Source of the DNA: Sinomicrobium kalidii
GTDB taxonomy: Bacteria > Bacteroidota > Bacteroidia > Flavobacteriales > Flavobacteriaceae
DNA: 64,000 nt
Direction: 5' to 3'
Assembly: GCF_021183825.1 (NCBI RefSeq)
Contig: NZ_CP089211.1
Coordinates: 496,001 to 560,000, forward strand
Below are positions 14,937-23,428 of this stretch, one piece after another; position 1 is the first letter of the stretch, and each line of letters begins with the position of its first letter. The notes beneath the pieces are model-generated. The model ran no database searches. It saw only the letters and a list, made by a program, of their open reading frames with translations, and was not told the DNA's origin. The translations under genes were made by a program, and so were the position numbers.

Positions 14937-16454
14937 CTAAGCGTAGCTTTTTACTTTCTGTTCCAGAGATGTCATGGTTGTTTCCAGCCTGTCCATCGCT
15001 TCTTTTATCTCATCGAGGGTAAGTGAAGCAAAACCCATACGGAGACCGGGATAGGGATTATCAATGGTATCGTCTTCATCACCGCAATACCCGCCCAGTT
15101 TCAATTTGTTTTTCCGGGCTTCGGCCTTTACCTCGTCCCAGTCATACCCTTCCCTGAGTTTCACCCAGACAGCCATCCCACCTTCGGGTTTCCGGAATTC
15201 GAAGTACTCCCCCAGCCTTTCCTTCAACAGTGAACAAAACAGGTCGCGCCGCGCATGGTATATTTTCAGGGCCTTTTTGCTGTGCCTTTGTATTTCTCCC
15301 TCACGTATCATCCGGGCCAGGGTCAGTTCAAGGAGCTGATCGCCCTGCCGGTCTATAACCCTCCTCATAAGGGCCGCCTCGTCCGTAAAGGCCTTCGGGG
15401 CCACCAGATATCCCACACGAATGCCCGGGGCCACGATCTTACACAAGGCGCCTATATAAATGACATTTCCCCCGGAATCGCTACTGGCCAGGGGCAAAAT
15501 GGGGGCATTACAGTAATGAAAATCATAATCGTAATCGTCCTCAATGATCGCAAAACCATATTTCTGCGAAAGCTCCAGGAGGTGCATGCGCCGGTGTGCA
15601 GAAAGGGTTACCGTTGTAGGATGATGATGGTGCGATGTTACATAAACCGCCCTTATTTTCCTTTTCCTGCAGAGCGTCTCCACATCATCGGTCCTGATCC
15701 CGTTCGCGTCTACCCGTACCCGGTTAAGTGTTCCCCCCGCTTCGGTGAATGCCTTGTTGGCCGAGCGGTAATTGGTCTCCCCCACCACTATGTTCTCCCC
15801 TTGTTCAAGCAGTAACCGCGCAGACAGGTAAATGCCCATCTGGCTTCCCCGGGTAATGAGGATATTTTCCGGTTCGGTACTCAGCCCCCGGGTATCGTTC
15901 AGGTAATCGGCAAGGGCCTCCCGGAGCTCCATATTGCCATAAATAGACCCGTACGACAGGTGCTTCCTGTTATAGGATTTTTTCACGATATTCCGATACA
16001 CCCTGGCAATTTCCTCAATGGGGGCAATACGGGTATCGGGCACACCGTCGTCCAGTCCGAGGATACCTTCTTTCGGAAATTCCGTATCCCTTGCGTTCAA
16101 ATGTTCCCTCCGGATAAAAGCAAATCCCGGAGACTGCTTCCTCATTTTTGCCTTTTCTGCGGCTTCCGTACCCGGGATGGGTTGTTGTTCTACTATGGGT
16201 AAAGAACTGTTAACAAACGTACCCTTGGCCGGACGCACCTCGATCCAGTCCTGAGCCATCAGTTCGTCATAGGCCGCCACTACCGTTTTCCGATGGACCT
16301 GAAGGGTGTCTGCCATCCACCTTGATCCCGGAAGTTTGGTGGAAGGAGGTAATATCCCACATTTTATTAATTGGATGACCTGATTGCACAACTGGATATA
16401 TACAGGCGTGCATGATTTTCTGTCGAGCGTAATAATCGTTTTGTAAGGAATCAT
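14937..16454 (-). CDS. MocR/PdxR-like transcriptional regulator (GntR HTH fused to aminotransferase fold)
   Basis: A 505-residue fusion. The N-terminal GntR-type winged helix spans about residues 15-75 (TPVYIQLCNQVIQLIKCG, then LPGSRWMADTLQVHRKTVVAAYDEL). A class-I aminotransferase fold follows, with LITRGSQMGIYLSARLLL, the ATP-independent PLP-binding region VTSHHHHPTTVTLS, AIIEDDYDYDFHY, and the PLP lysine motif ALCKIVAPGIRVGYL. MocR proteins sense vitamin B6 or amino-acid adducts through PLP. A longer start at 16496 is possible, but the ATG at 16454 lies directly after a direct-repeat operator and removes 14 atypical residues. It is divergent from osmC and a PNPOx-like gene, its probable targets. 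Confidence 0.9.
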   Translation of the reverse strand: MIPYKTIITLDRKSCTPVYIQLCNQVIQLIKCGILPPSTKLPGSRWMADTLQVHRKTVVAAYDELMAQDWIEVRPAKGTFVNSSLPIVEQQPIPGTEAAEKAKMRKQSPGFAFIRREHLNARDTEFPKEGILGLDDGVPDTRIAPIEEIARVYRNIVKKSYNRKHLSYGSIYGNMELREALADYLNDTRGLSTEPENILITRGSQMGIYLSARLLLEQGENIVVGETNYRSANKAFTEAGGTLNRVRVDANGIRTDDVETLCRKRKIRAVYVTSHHHHPTTVTLSAHRRMHLLELSQKYGFAIIEDDYDYDFHYCNAPILPLASSDSGGNVIYIGALCKIVAPGIRVGYLVAPKAFTDEAALMRRVIDRQGDQLLELTLARMIREGEIQRHSKKALKIYHARRDLFCSLLKERLGEYFEFRKPEGGMAVWVKLREGYDWDEVKAEARKNKLKLGGYCGDEDDTIDNPYPGLRMGFASLTLDEIKEAMDRLETTMTSLEQKVKSYA

Positions 16455-16490
16455 AACCGGACTACTTGATATATTAAAACCGGACCACTT
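16455..16490. promoter_or_regulatory. Direct-repeat operator candidate for the MocR-like regulator
   Basis: Two direct copies of AACCGGACYACTT lie at 16455-16467 (Y=T) and 16478-16490 (Y=C), 23 bases apart, about two helical turns. On the minus strand each reads AAGTRGTCCGGTT. MocR-family dimers typically bind two direct repeats on one DNA face, and AAGTGGTC-like half sites are known for PdxR-type members, from memory. The element sits directly before the MocR ATG and 110 bases from the divergent osmC start. It could therefore control both directions. Confidence 0.6.
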
Positions 16491-16599
16491 AAACACCCCA
16501 TAAAACTACTACTTTTGAATGTGAAAATCAACAGGAATCCGACAATTTCAGTTTTTCGGAGACCTTATTTGTATTGAATCCATCAAAACAAGAACGGTT

Positions 16600-17073
16600 A
16601 TGCATAAAAAGCACGATTACAATATTACGGTAAAATGGACGGGGAACGAAGGGACAGGAACCAGTAACTACAAAGCCTACAACCGGGGGCATACCATTGT
16701 AAAAGAAGGTAAAGCCGATATCCTCGGATCGTCAGACCCTGCTTTTCTGGGCGACCCGGAAAAACATAATCCGGAAGAACTGCTCGTAGCTTCGGTCTCT
16801 TCCTGTCATATGCTGTGGTTTTTGCACCTCGCTGTAAAGGCAGGAGTTATTGTTACTGCTTATGAAGACCGTGCCACGGGAAATATGGAGGAAGACCCGG
16901 AAGGCGGCGGACGTTTTACGGAGATCGTGTTACATCCCAGGGTAACGGTAACCGAAGCGTCGATGTGTAGCAACCTGAAGGCATTACATCACGAGGCCAA
17001 CCGGCTCTGTTTTATTGCCAATTCCTGCAATTTCCCCATACGGCACGAGCCTGTTTGTGAAATAGAAAATTAA
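16600..17073 (+). CDS. OsmC-family peroxiredoxin
   Basis: A 157-residue cytosolic protein with the OsmC/Ohr fold: HNPEELLVASVSSCHMLWFL carries the peroxidatic Cys69, and HHEANRLCFIANSCNFPI carries the second redox Cys137. The GDPEKHNPEELL and RVTV blocks match the OsmC subgroup rather than Ohr. It should reduce organic hydroperoxides with thiol or lipoyl reductant. It starts 145 bases from the MocR-like gene on the other strand and is followed after 47 bases by the PNPOx-like gene. It belongs to the probable MocR-controlled unit. Confidence 0.9.
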   Translation: MHKKHDYNITVKWTGNEGTGTSNYKAYNRGHTIVKEGKADILGSSDPAFLGDPEKHNPEELLVASVSSCHMLWFLHLAVKAGVIVTAYEDRATGNMEEDPEGGGRFTEIVLHPRVTVTEASMCSNLKALHHEANRLCFIANSCNFPIRHEPVCEIEN

Positions 17074-17120
17074 AAAGCGACTAAAGGGCACAACCGTCCT
17101 GTAACCAAGATTTCAGACTT

Positions 17121-17783
17121 ATGGCAAATTTCGATATAACACCGTTAAACAAACTGGTAAGAGGACCGAAAAGGGCTTCTTATGACAGGGAACAGATCTA
17201 CGACATCCTGGACGGAAAGTTCCTCTGCCATATCGGTTATTCCTGGCAGGGAAAGACCGTTGTTATTCCCACCGCCTACGGCAGGAAACAGGATAAAATA
17301 TACATTCACGGTTCCCTGAAAAACCGGATGATGCTTTCACTTACCGAGGCCGGGGAAGCCTGTATTTCAGTTACCCATCTGGACGGACTGGTCCTGGCGC
17401 GTTCGGCATTTCACCATTCGGCCAATTACCGTTCGGTCAACATATTCGGAAAAGTAAAAAACATCGAAGGGAAAAAGGAAAAAATGCAGGCCCTGAAGTG
17501 TATCCTTAACCATATGGTCCCGGATCACTGGGAATACGTAAGACATCCCAATGACAAGGAGCTCAGTGCTACCATGGTCCTGGAAATTTCGATAGATACC
17601 GCTTCAGCCAAAGTACGGACCGGGGATGCAGTTGATGAAAAAGAAGATCATGAACTTCCTGTCTGGGCAGGGATAATCCCCATATCGGAAACTGTCGGAG
17701 AACCTGTTTACGATCCTTTGCTTCCGGATACTATAAAAGCCCCGGAATCTGTTTTGAATTATGTAAAAAACAATAACCCTTAA
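17121..17783 (+). CDS. Pyridoxamine 5'-phosphate oxidase-family (FMN-binding split-barrel) protein
   Basis: A 220-residue protein of the split-barrel flavoprotein family. It shows VRGPKRASYDREQIYDILD, then FLCHIGYSWQGKTVVIPTAYG, IYIHGSLKNRMM, and FHHSANYRSVNIFGKV, where the histidine-serine block would contact the flavin phosphate. It is the PNPOx-related type found next to MocR regulators and is not PdxH itself; B6-related or general oxidoreductase roles are possible. It sits between osmC and a 59-residue Cys-motif gene that begins 13 bases after its stop, and the unit ends at the terminator at 18005. Confidence 0.87.
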   Translation: MANFDITPLNKLVRGPKRASYDREQIYDILDGKFLCHIGYSWQGKTVVIPTAYGRKQDKIYIHGSLKNRMMLSLTEAGEACISVTHLDGLVLARSAFHHSANYRSVNIFGKVKNIEGKKEKMQALKCILNHMVPDHWEYVRHPNDKELSATMVLEISIDTASAKVRTGDAVDEKEDHELPVWAGIIPISETVGEPVYDPLLPDTIKAPESVLNYVKNNNP

Positions 17784-17796
17784 AAACAAAAAAGCT

Positions 17797-17976
17797 ATGT
17801 CTACACCCGCACCATGCCAATGCAATACATCGGTTTGCGAAAGCAATAATTATTCCCGGACCGGGATCTCCGATCTCCTGCACACCTTTATAGAAAAGCA
17901 GGTAAAAAAACCGGGAAAGGAACATCTGGATCGTATTTCCGTCCTGATCCCGGAATATTTATCCAAATCCAAATAA
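17797..17976 (+). CDS. 59-residue Cys-motif hypothetical protein
   Basis: A short frame beginning ATGTCTACACCC 13 bases after the PNPOx-like stop and ending at TAA 17974-17976. The protein opens with MSTPAPCQCNTSVC, giving Cys7, Cys9 and Cys14, then continues as an amphipathic helix-rich tail (SDLLHTFIEKQVKKPG, LDRISVLIPEYLSKSK). Coding character is supported by the charged helical pattern, the tight spacing and the terminator 28 bases past its stop. No family is recognised. The Cys cluster could bind metal or act in a redox step with the OsmC and flavoprotein partners; this is inference. Confidence 0.6.
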   Translation: MSTPAPCQCNTSVCESNNYSRTGISDLLHTFIEKQVKKPGKEHLDRISVLIPEYLSKSK

Positions 17977-18004
17977 TTCCGCTGATTGTGTTCTTTACAA
18001 TGAG

Positions 18005-18038
18005 ACAAGCCCGACAGACAGTTTGCCGGGCTTGTTTT
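18005..18038 (+). terminator. Intrinsic terminator of the osmC unit
   Basis: ACAAGCCCG (18005-18013) pairs perfectly with CGGGCTTGT (18027-18035), followed by TTTG. The rest of the 309-base stretch up to the next gene (17977-18285) holds a 7-bp hairpin GCCGTTA/TAACGGC at 18070-18092 and the susD terminator. No gene is visible in it. Confidence 0.8.
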
Positions 18039-18206
18039 GTGAGCAAGACAAAGCACGAACAGACAATAAGCCGTTAATTCCATTATAACGGCAAACGTGA
18101 AGCTACATCATACGTAACCCTTAATACGTTTGAAGTAACGGAATGATCTGCTTTCGGGTCAGTCAATAGCACGATCTCCGTTTATATCCCCTTTCTTTTC
18201 ATATAT

Positions 18207-18263
18207 AAAAGCCGCTCCGTACACAATGTACGAAAGCGGCTTTCCGACCAACTAACTAACTCC
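18207..18263 (-). terminator. Terminator of SusCD system A with GAGTTAGTTAGTT tag
   Basis: Read on the minus strand, AAAGCCGCT (18243-18235) pairs with AGCGGCTTT (18216-18208), with an inner CGTAC/GTACG stem, and is followed by TATATATG. The tag GGAGTTAGTTAGTTG (18263-18249) lies just before the hairpin and 22 bases after the susD stop. The same tag precedes hairpins at 27142 and 41631. Confidence 0.8.
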
Positions 18264-18285
18264 ATCTGATGTATGCTTCCCGAAT

Positions 18286-19884
18286 TCAGTACCCCGGATT
18301 CTGTTTGAGATTCGGGTTTACCTTCAGGCTGCTTTCGTGAAAAGGCCACAAATAGTTATACGGGGCAAATGAACGGTCTTCGATCTTTAGTGACATCTTT
18401 TCGCCATTGACCATCCTTGTATGTCCCAAAGCAGGTTTATTAAGTACGTCTTCCGCTATTCCCCAACGGATGATATCGTCATAACGCAAGCCTTCCCCGG
18501 CAAACTCGATACGGCGTTCATTCCTGATCAGGTCTATCCATTGCTGCTGCGTATAGGCGCTGTAATGCGGCAGGGTGACATCGGCTACGGTCATATCCAG
18601 ACCTGCCCTTTCCCTGACCCGGTTGATACAGTTCCTGGCCAGGTTATCCACGTCGTTCATCATGATCTTTGCTTCCGCATAAGTGAGAAGTACCTCGGCA
18701 TAACGCAACAGCCCGTAGGTCAGGTTACCGTTTCGGAAAGCATCGGCCTCCGACACGAATTTCCGGAACCAGTAGCCGGAACGGCTGGCCCGCTGGTTTT
18801 CGTGAAACATCGGGTTATTAGAATTATAGATATCTATGGTTTCCCCGTAAAACTCATCGCCGTGCCCCATGATACTGGCTTCATAGCGGGGATCGCGGTT
18901 CAGTTTGGGATCCAGTTCATATTCTTCTTTGGTATGGAGCGGGCATTCGTCTATGGGGCGCCCCTGTAAGGTCCAGTATGAATCCACAAGCGACTTCAAC
19001 GGCACGCAATAGGATTCCCCGTTCCCCGTTCTGAAGTGTGGCCCCAGGTCGCGGAACGAATAGGTAGTGCTTCCGCTGAAACTTTCGATATCCTGGTGCT
19101 GGATAAATTCGTTATTGGTGGTAGCCCCTTCGTATTGAAACAGGTCCCTGTAATCGGGGTGCAGGCTGTAATTTCCGCTGTCCATGATCTCCCTGGCCAA
19201 CCGTGCTGCAAGTTCGTACCGTTCGTTGTAAAGGGCATAACGCATGACCAATGCCTTAAAGGAATACTTATTGAACATGTACTTATTGGTCGTATATTCT
19301 TCCGAAGGAAGCCTGTCTGCTATTTCCTCCGACATTTGAAATAACCGGTCCAGTATTTCTTCCCTGGGGGTAGGTTCCAGTTTAGCCCCTTCGACGGTAG
19401 TAGGTTCAAGCAGGAAAGGAACGTCACCCCAGCGGGCGGTCATTTCAAAATAATGCCATACCCGGAGGCCTTCCAGTATGCTCTTATAGCGGGCCCGGAT
19501 GGCTTCGTCCTCCACATAGGGTACATCGATATTGGCGATATAGGTATTTAACCGCCCCACGTGCTTGAGCCGCAAAGTATAGTAATATTCGAACGCACGC
19601 GTATTGCTGTTTATGGTTCCGTTGGCGATACGAAGATGGTGGTCGCCTTCGGAACGGGCATAGGCATTGTCACTTCTGCCGTCTTTCATGTACAGCAAGG
19701 TCCTCCTGTTGCTGTGATGGGTAAATACATCATAAAAACTACTGTAGGTTACCCGGCGCAGGTCGTCCTCATCGACAAAAAACTCCTGGAAAGTGGTAGC
19801 CGTGGGGTCGGTCTTGTCCAGGAAAGATTCACAGCCGGTCATTCCCACGGTTATAAAAACGGAAATAATAAGTAATTTCTTCAT
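18286..19884 (-). CDS. SusD/RagB-family glycan-binding lipoprotein, system A
   Basis: A 532-residue SusD-like protein with lipoprotein signal (KLLIISVFITVGMTGC, lipid Cys18) followed by ESFLDKTDPTATTFQEFF. The TPR-rich body includes VWHYFEMTARWGDVPFLLEP and PREEILDRLFQMSEEIADRLP. The C-terminal blocks are LLRYAEVLLTYAEAKIMMND, LIRNERRIEFAGEGLRYDDI and the family ending NPNLKQNPGY. It caps the SusC barrel at the cell surface and captures the substrate. The gene begins 19 bases after the susC stop and is the last gene of system A. No enzyme follows, so the substrate is not indicated. Confidence 0.95.
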   Translation of the reverse strand: MKKLLIISVFITVGMTGCESFLDKTDPTATTFQEFFVDEDDLRRVTYSSFYDVFTHHSNRRTLLYMKDGRSDNAYARSEGDHHLRIANGTINSNTRAFEYYYTLRLKHVGRLNTYIANIDVPYVEDEAIRARYKSILEGLRVWHYFEMTARWGDVPFLLEPTTVEGAKLEPTPREEILDRLFQMSEEIADRLPSEEYTTNKYMFNKYSFKALVMRYALYNERYELAARLAREIMDSGNYSLHPDYRDLFQYEGATTNNEFIQHQDIESFSGSTTYSFRDLGPHFRTGNGESYCVPLKSLVDSYWTLQGRPIDECPLHTKEEYELDPKLNRDPRYEASIMGHGDEFYGETIDIYNSNNPMFHENQRASRSGYWFRKFVSEADAFRNGNLTYGLLRYAEVLLTYAEAKIMMNDVDNLARNCINRVRERAGLDMTVADVTLPHYSAYTQQQWIDLIRNERRIEFAGEGLRYDDIIRWGIAEDVLNKPALGHTRMVNGEKMSLKIEDRSFAPYNYLWPFHESSLKVNPNLKQNPGY

Positions 19885-19903
19885 TTTGGTTTTGCTTAAA
19901 CGG

Positions 19904-22900
19904 TTATAAAATGGTAAGCTTCAGTCCCAGGCTGTATGTTGCCATCCTCGGGTAATTGCCGTTTCCTCCGTCTCTTTCGGGTTCCAGGCCTTCCCAGTTG
20001 GTAAAGGTGATGGCATCCTGGGCGTTCAGGTATATACGCAGGTTTTTAATGCTTTTCCCGATTTCCGGAATGGTATAGCCCAGTTGCAGGGTTTTTACCC
20101 GGAAATAGGCGGCATTGCTCAACCAGACATCACTGAGTACGGCATTGGAACTGGCCCCTGTCCACGCCCTCGGAAAACGGCTGTCCGGGTTATCCGGTGT
20201 CCACCGGTTGTCCATATAATATTGTCGGGGTGTCCCGAGGTTATTGTTTTCCCCGTCCATGAGCACCGGGTATCCTTCAAGGCCATTAAGCCTGCTGGTA
20301 CGTTTGCCCACTCCCTGTCCCAGCATACCGAAATCCCAGCGCTTATAACGCATGTTCAGCGTAATGGAATAATTCATATGGGGAAAAGGGTCACCGAGGT
20401 TTACCCGGTCCTGATCGTTAATGATACCGTCCCCGTTCTGATCCACGTAGCGAATGTCCCCGGGAAGAGTATTCGGCAACTTTGCCGTGGTGGCCTCCAC
20501 TTCTTCGCGGGTCTGAAAATAGCCGTCACTTTCATATCCGTAAAAATTGTCTATGGCAATCCCCTTGTACCATACCTTATCTGCATTTCCTTTAAATACA
20601 AGTGTATCGGACTCGGAATAGCCCGCTTTCAGCACCTTGTTCCTGTTGTCGAACAACATGGCGCCGATGCTGTATGAGAAATCGCCGGCCTGATCGCTCC
20701 AATTTGCCGAGACCTCCCAGCCCTTGTTCTCCACTTCACCGATATTCACCGAGGATTCCAGGCTGTGCGATCCCGTGAGCGGAGGTACGGTAAAACTGGA
20801 GTAGATAAGGTCATAGGAATGTTTTTTATATACTTCGGCAGTGAGACTCAACCGGTTATTCAACACCGTAAGATCCAGTCCGATATTTCCCTGTCGCTGC
20901 TTTTCCCAGGTAAAGTTGGGGTTGGGCACACGCATGGTCCATCCCCAGTTGTTCACCACTTCCTGCCAGAGGTAAGGATCGACATTTTCGTTACCGATAA
21001 GGCCGTAAGACAAGCGGATTTTCAGGTTATTGATAGTGCCGTTCTCCCGGAGACCGGAGAGGAAATCTTCGTTATGAAGGTTCCAGGCCAAAGCTGCAGA
21101 GGGAAAGAACCCCCAGCGATGCCCCGGAGCAAACTTGCTACTGCCGTCAGTACGCGCGGTCATTTCCAGAATGTAGCGGTTGTCGAAGGAATAATTGAGT
21201 TTTCCGAAAAAGGAGGCCTTACTGATCTCGCGATAATCGGTATAGTTGTAATTCATGATCTCCGATCCGGCAATGAGATAGAGTTTGTCCTGATTCTTCC
21301 GAAGGGCCTGTTCATAATTGATATTTGCCCTGGCAGTAATTTGACTTACACTTACCCCCTGCTCGGCCCCTACGCTATTCTCCCAGGTTGCTGCAGGCTT
21401 GCCGTCACCGTCAAAAAATTTAAATGTCTGCCTTTTCTCTTTCCAGGCCGATTTGTTTATCATATAGGATACATTACCGTCAATGGAAAAATTATCAGTT
21501 ATAAAATACCGGGGCCTGAGGTTAATGGTACTCCTGTCATATATATTATTTCTCAATCCCCCGTGATGAATGGATGCTACCGGATTCAGATCATTATAAA
21601 GGACATAGTGCTCCGGAAGATCAGAATCGTAAAATATTTCCTGTGTGGGGTTCATTTTCCAGGCATCCTCATACAACCCGTGACCGTCCGTATTAGCCAT
21701 AAGCCTGTCTACCCGTAGCCGGTGAGCATAAAAATCGGCCATAAGCACAAACTTGTCATCTATATTGATATTGGTGTTGAACCGGGCGCTGAATTTTTCG
21801 CTTCCTTCATTGACATTTAACCCCATATCGGTAATATACCCTAACATCAGGTTAAAGGTCCCTACTCCCCCGCCCCCGGAGATACTTGCGGAAGCGTTGT
21901 AGGAATGCGCCCTTCTTTCCATGATCTCATCAAGCCAGTCCACATCCGGATAAAGCCCCTGGTCGGCCTGGCTGATATCTTCCTCGGTAAATAACGGTGT
22001 TTGCCCCTGCATGGTCCTGGCCTCGTTGTTGATCCTCATATAGTTTGCCGAATTTACAAAATCGGGCAGGTCTATGGGGTCGCTTATGGCTGCCCAGGTG
22101 TGCAGGTCTACCTTGAACTGCCCGGTTGTACCGCGTTTGGTCTCGATAATGATTACCCCGTTGGCCCCGCGCGAACCGTATAAAGATGCGGAAGCGGCAT
22201 CTTTCAGTACACTTATGCTCTTTACCTGGTTAGGGTCTATATCCGTCAGGCTTTGTTCCATTCCATCTATAATCACCAGGGGAGTTTCATTTTGCAATGT
22301 ACTTATTCCCCTGATGGAAATGGTTCCGGGCACTTCGCCGGGCATGTTGTTCCCCTGCAGCAGGGTTACTCCCGGAAGGGTTCCGCTAAAGGCTTCCTGC
22401 AGTTTGAATATCGGGCGGTTCACGGCGCGGTCCATATTCATTTCGGCCACAGATGATGCCACATGCTGTTTTTCTATGGTACTGTACCCTGTTACCACCA
22501 CCTCATCCAGGGCGGTACTGGCTTCCTTCAGGAAAATATCGATCTGCGTTCGCCCTTCGGTGCGTATCTCCTCGCTCTTATAACCGATCATACTGAACAT
22601 AAGAACGGCTTCTTCCCGGACCGCGAGCTGGTAATACCCGTCTTCATTCGTGGTAGTCCCTACATTGGTCCCTTTGACAAGAACGGTAACCCCCAGTAAG
22701 GGTTCGCCTTGTTCATCGGTGACGGTACCGTATATCATATCCTGCTGATACCTCAGGTTGTTGGTATTTCCGTAGCGGAAAACCGGGGACCTTTTCCGGG
22801 TCAGCACTATCTGTTCGTTCACAACCTTATAATTGACATCCGATTTTTTAAAAAGTTCGTCCAGGATGCGGTTGAGTTGTTTTTTGTCCGCTTTAATGGA

Positions 22901-23152
22901 TACGTTTTTTCGGGTATCGACATCGTCAAGATTGTAAAAGAACTTGTATTCAGTCTGTGACTCTATGGCCTTGAATATCTCTTCCAGAGGTTCATTTTCC
23001 ATATGCAGGGTCACTTTCGTTTTTTGTCCGTAGGACGAAAACGCCTGAAGCTGGAAAAAGGAAACGACTGTAAACAGTACAGCGAGCTTCATTTTCAGAT
23101 CAAATTTTAAAGGACAAAGGGGGATGCCTTTAATCCGTAATGGATTTTTCAT
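19904..23152 (-). CDS. SusC/RagA-family TonB-linked outer-membrane protein with STN domain, system A
   Basis: A 1082-residue receptor. After an N-terminal arm and signal region (residues 1-42) comes an STN signalling domain at about 45-118 (VTLHMENEPLEEIFKAIESQ). A carboxypeptidase-D-like domain follows at 139-218 (IYGTVTDEQGEPLLGVTVLV), then the SusC plug with ISIRGISTLQNETPLVIIDG and VLKDAASASLYGSRGANGVI, then the barrel, which ends near LGLKLTIL. STN domains contact FecR in the periplasm, so this receptor should sense its ligand and start the sigma cascade. A stem-loop lies 52 bases before the ATG, which sits in the context AAAAGTATG. Confidence 0.95.
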   Translation of the reverse strand: MKNPLRIKGIPLCPLKFDLKMKLAVLFTVVSFFQLQAFSSYGQKTKVTLHMENEPLEEIFKAIESQTEYKFFYNLDDVDTRKNVSIKADKKQLNRILDELFKKSDVNYKVVNEQIVLTRKRSPVFRYGNTNNLRYQQDMIYGTVTDEQGEPLLGVTVLVKGTNVGTTTNEDGYYQLAVREEAVLMFSMIGYKSEEIRTEGRTQIDIFLKEASTALDEVVVTGYSTIEKQHVASSVAEMNMDRAVNRPIFKLQEAFSGTLPGVTLLQGNNMPGEVPGTISIRGISTLQNETPLVIIDGMEQSLTDIDPNQVKSISVLKDAASASLYGSRGANGVIIIETKRGTTGQFKVDLHTWAAISDPIDLPDFVNSANYMRINNEARTMQGQTPLFTEEDISQADQGLYPDVDWLDEIMERRAHSYNASASISGGGGVGTFNLMLGYITDMGLNVNEGSEKFSARFNTNINIDDKFVLMADFYAHRLRVDRLMANTDGHGLYEDAWKMNPTQEIFYDSDLPEHYVLYNDLNPVASIHHGGLRNNIYDRSTINLRPRYFITDNFSIDGNVSYMINKSAWKEKRQTFKFFDGDGKPAATWENSVGAEQGVSVSQITARANINYEQALRKNQDKLYLIAGSEIMNYNYTDYREISKASFFGKLNYSFDNRYILEMTARTDGSSKFAPGHRWGFFPSAALAWNLHNEDFLSGLRENGTINNLKIRLSYGLIGNENVDPYLWQEVVNNWGWTMRVPNPNFTWEKQRQGNIGLDLTVLNNRLSLTAEVYKKHSYDLIYSSFTVPPLTGSHSLESSVNIGEVENKGWEVSANWSDQAGDFSYSIGAMLFDNRNKVLKAGYSESDTLVFKGNADKVWYKGIAIDNFYGYESDGYFQTREEVEATTAKLPNTLPGDIRYVDQNGDGIINDQDRVNLGDPFPHMNYSITLNMRYKRWDFGMLGQGVGKRTSRLNGLEGYPVLMDGENNNLGTPRQYYMDNRWTPDNPDSRFPRAWTGASSNAVLSDVWLSNAAYFRVKTLQLGYTIPEIGKSIKNLRIYLNAQDAITFTNWEGLEPERDGGNGNYPRMATYSLGLKLTIL

Positions 23153-23203
23153 ACTTTTATATTTTGGTGGTTCTACTTTTATTTTTAATCACTAAAATCC
23201 CTG

Positions 23204-23231
23204 ATCGGGGAATGTGGCGGCATTCCCCGGT
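23204..23231 (-). other. Leader stem-loop between fecR and susC, system A
   Basis: CGGGGAATG (23206-23214) pairs perfectly with CATTCCCCG (23221-23229) around a 6-base loop, and two weaker outer pairs extend it. Read on the minus strand it is followed by CAGGGATTTTAG with no real T-run, so it is not a standard terminator. It ends 51 bases before the susC ATG. Systems B, C and D have stem-loops at nearly the same place. The rest of the 276-base fecR-susC gap shows nothing clear. Confidence 0.6.
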
Positions 23232-23428
23232 CTTTTTAGTACTTCTTAAAATCGGGCATGTATTGTCAAGGCATAGCTACAAAGTAGGCGGCCTTATGGA
23301 AAATCGTTTCATAATTTGGTTGTTTTATGTTAGTTGATCTGTACGTACAGTAAAAAATGTACTAAGTAACCACACAAATATTACGTTTGTGTTTTGCTGA
23401 TGTTAATGTAGTATTAAATATATATCAC

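Noticed and set aside
16455..16496. Longer N-terminus for the MocR-like regulator
   Set aside because: The extra 14 residues are translated from the direct-repeat operator and do not resemble GntR N-termini; the ATG at 16454 fits better.
20765..21718. 317-codon plus-strand open frame
   Set aside because: It lies wholly inside the susC A gene on the other strand and has no recognisable domain; it is a shadow of the real frame.
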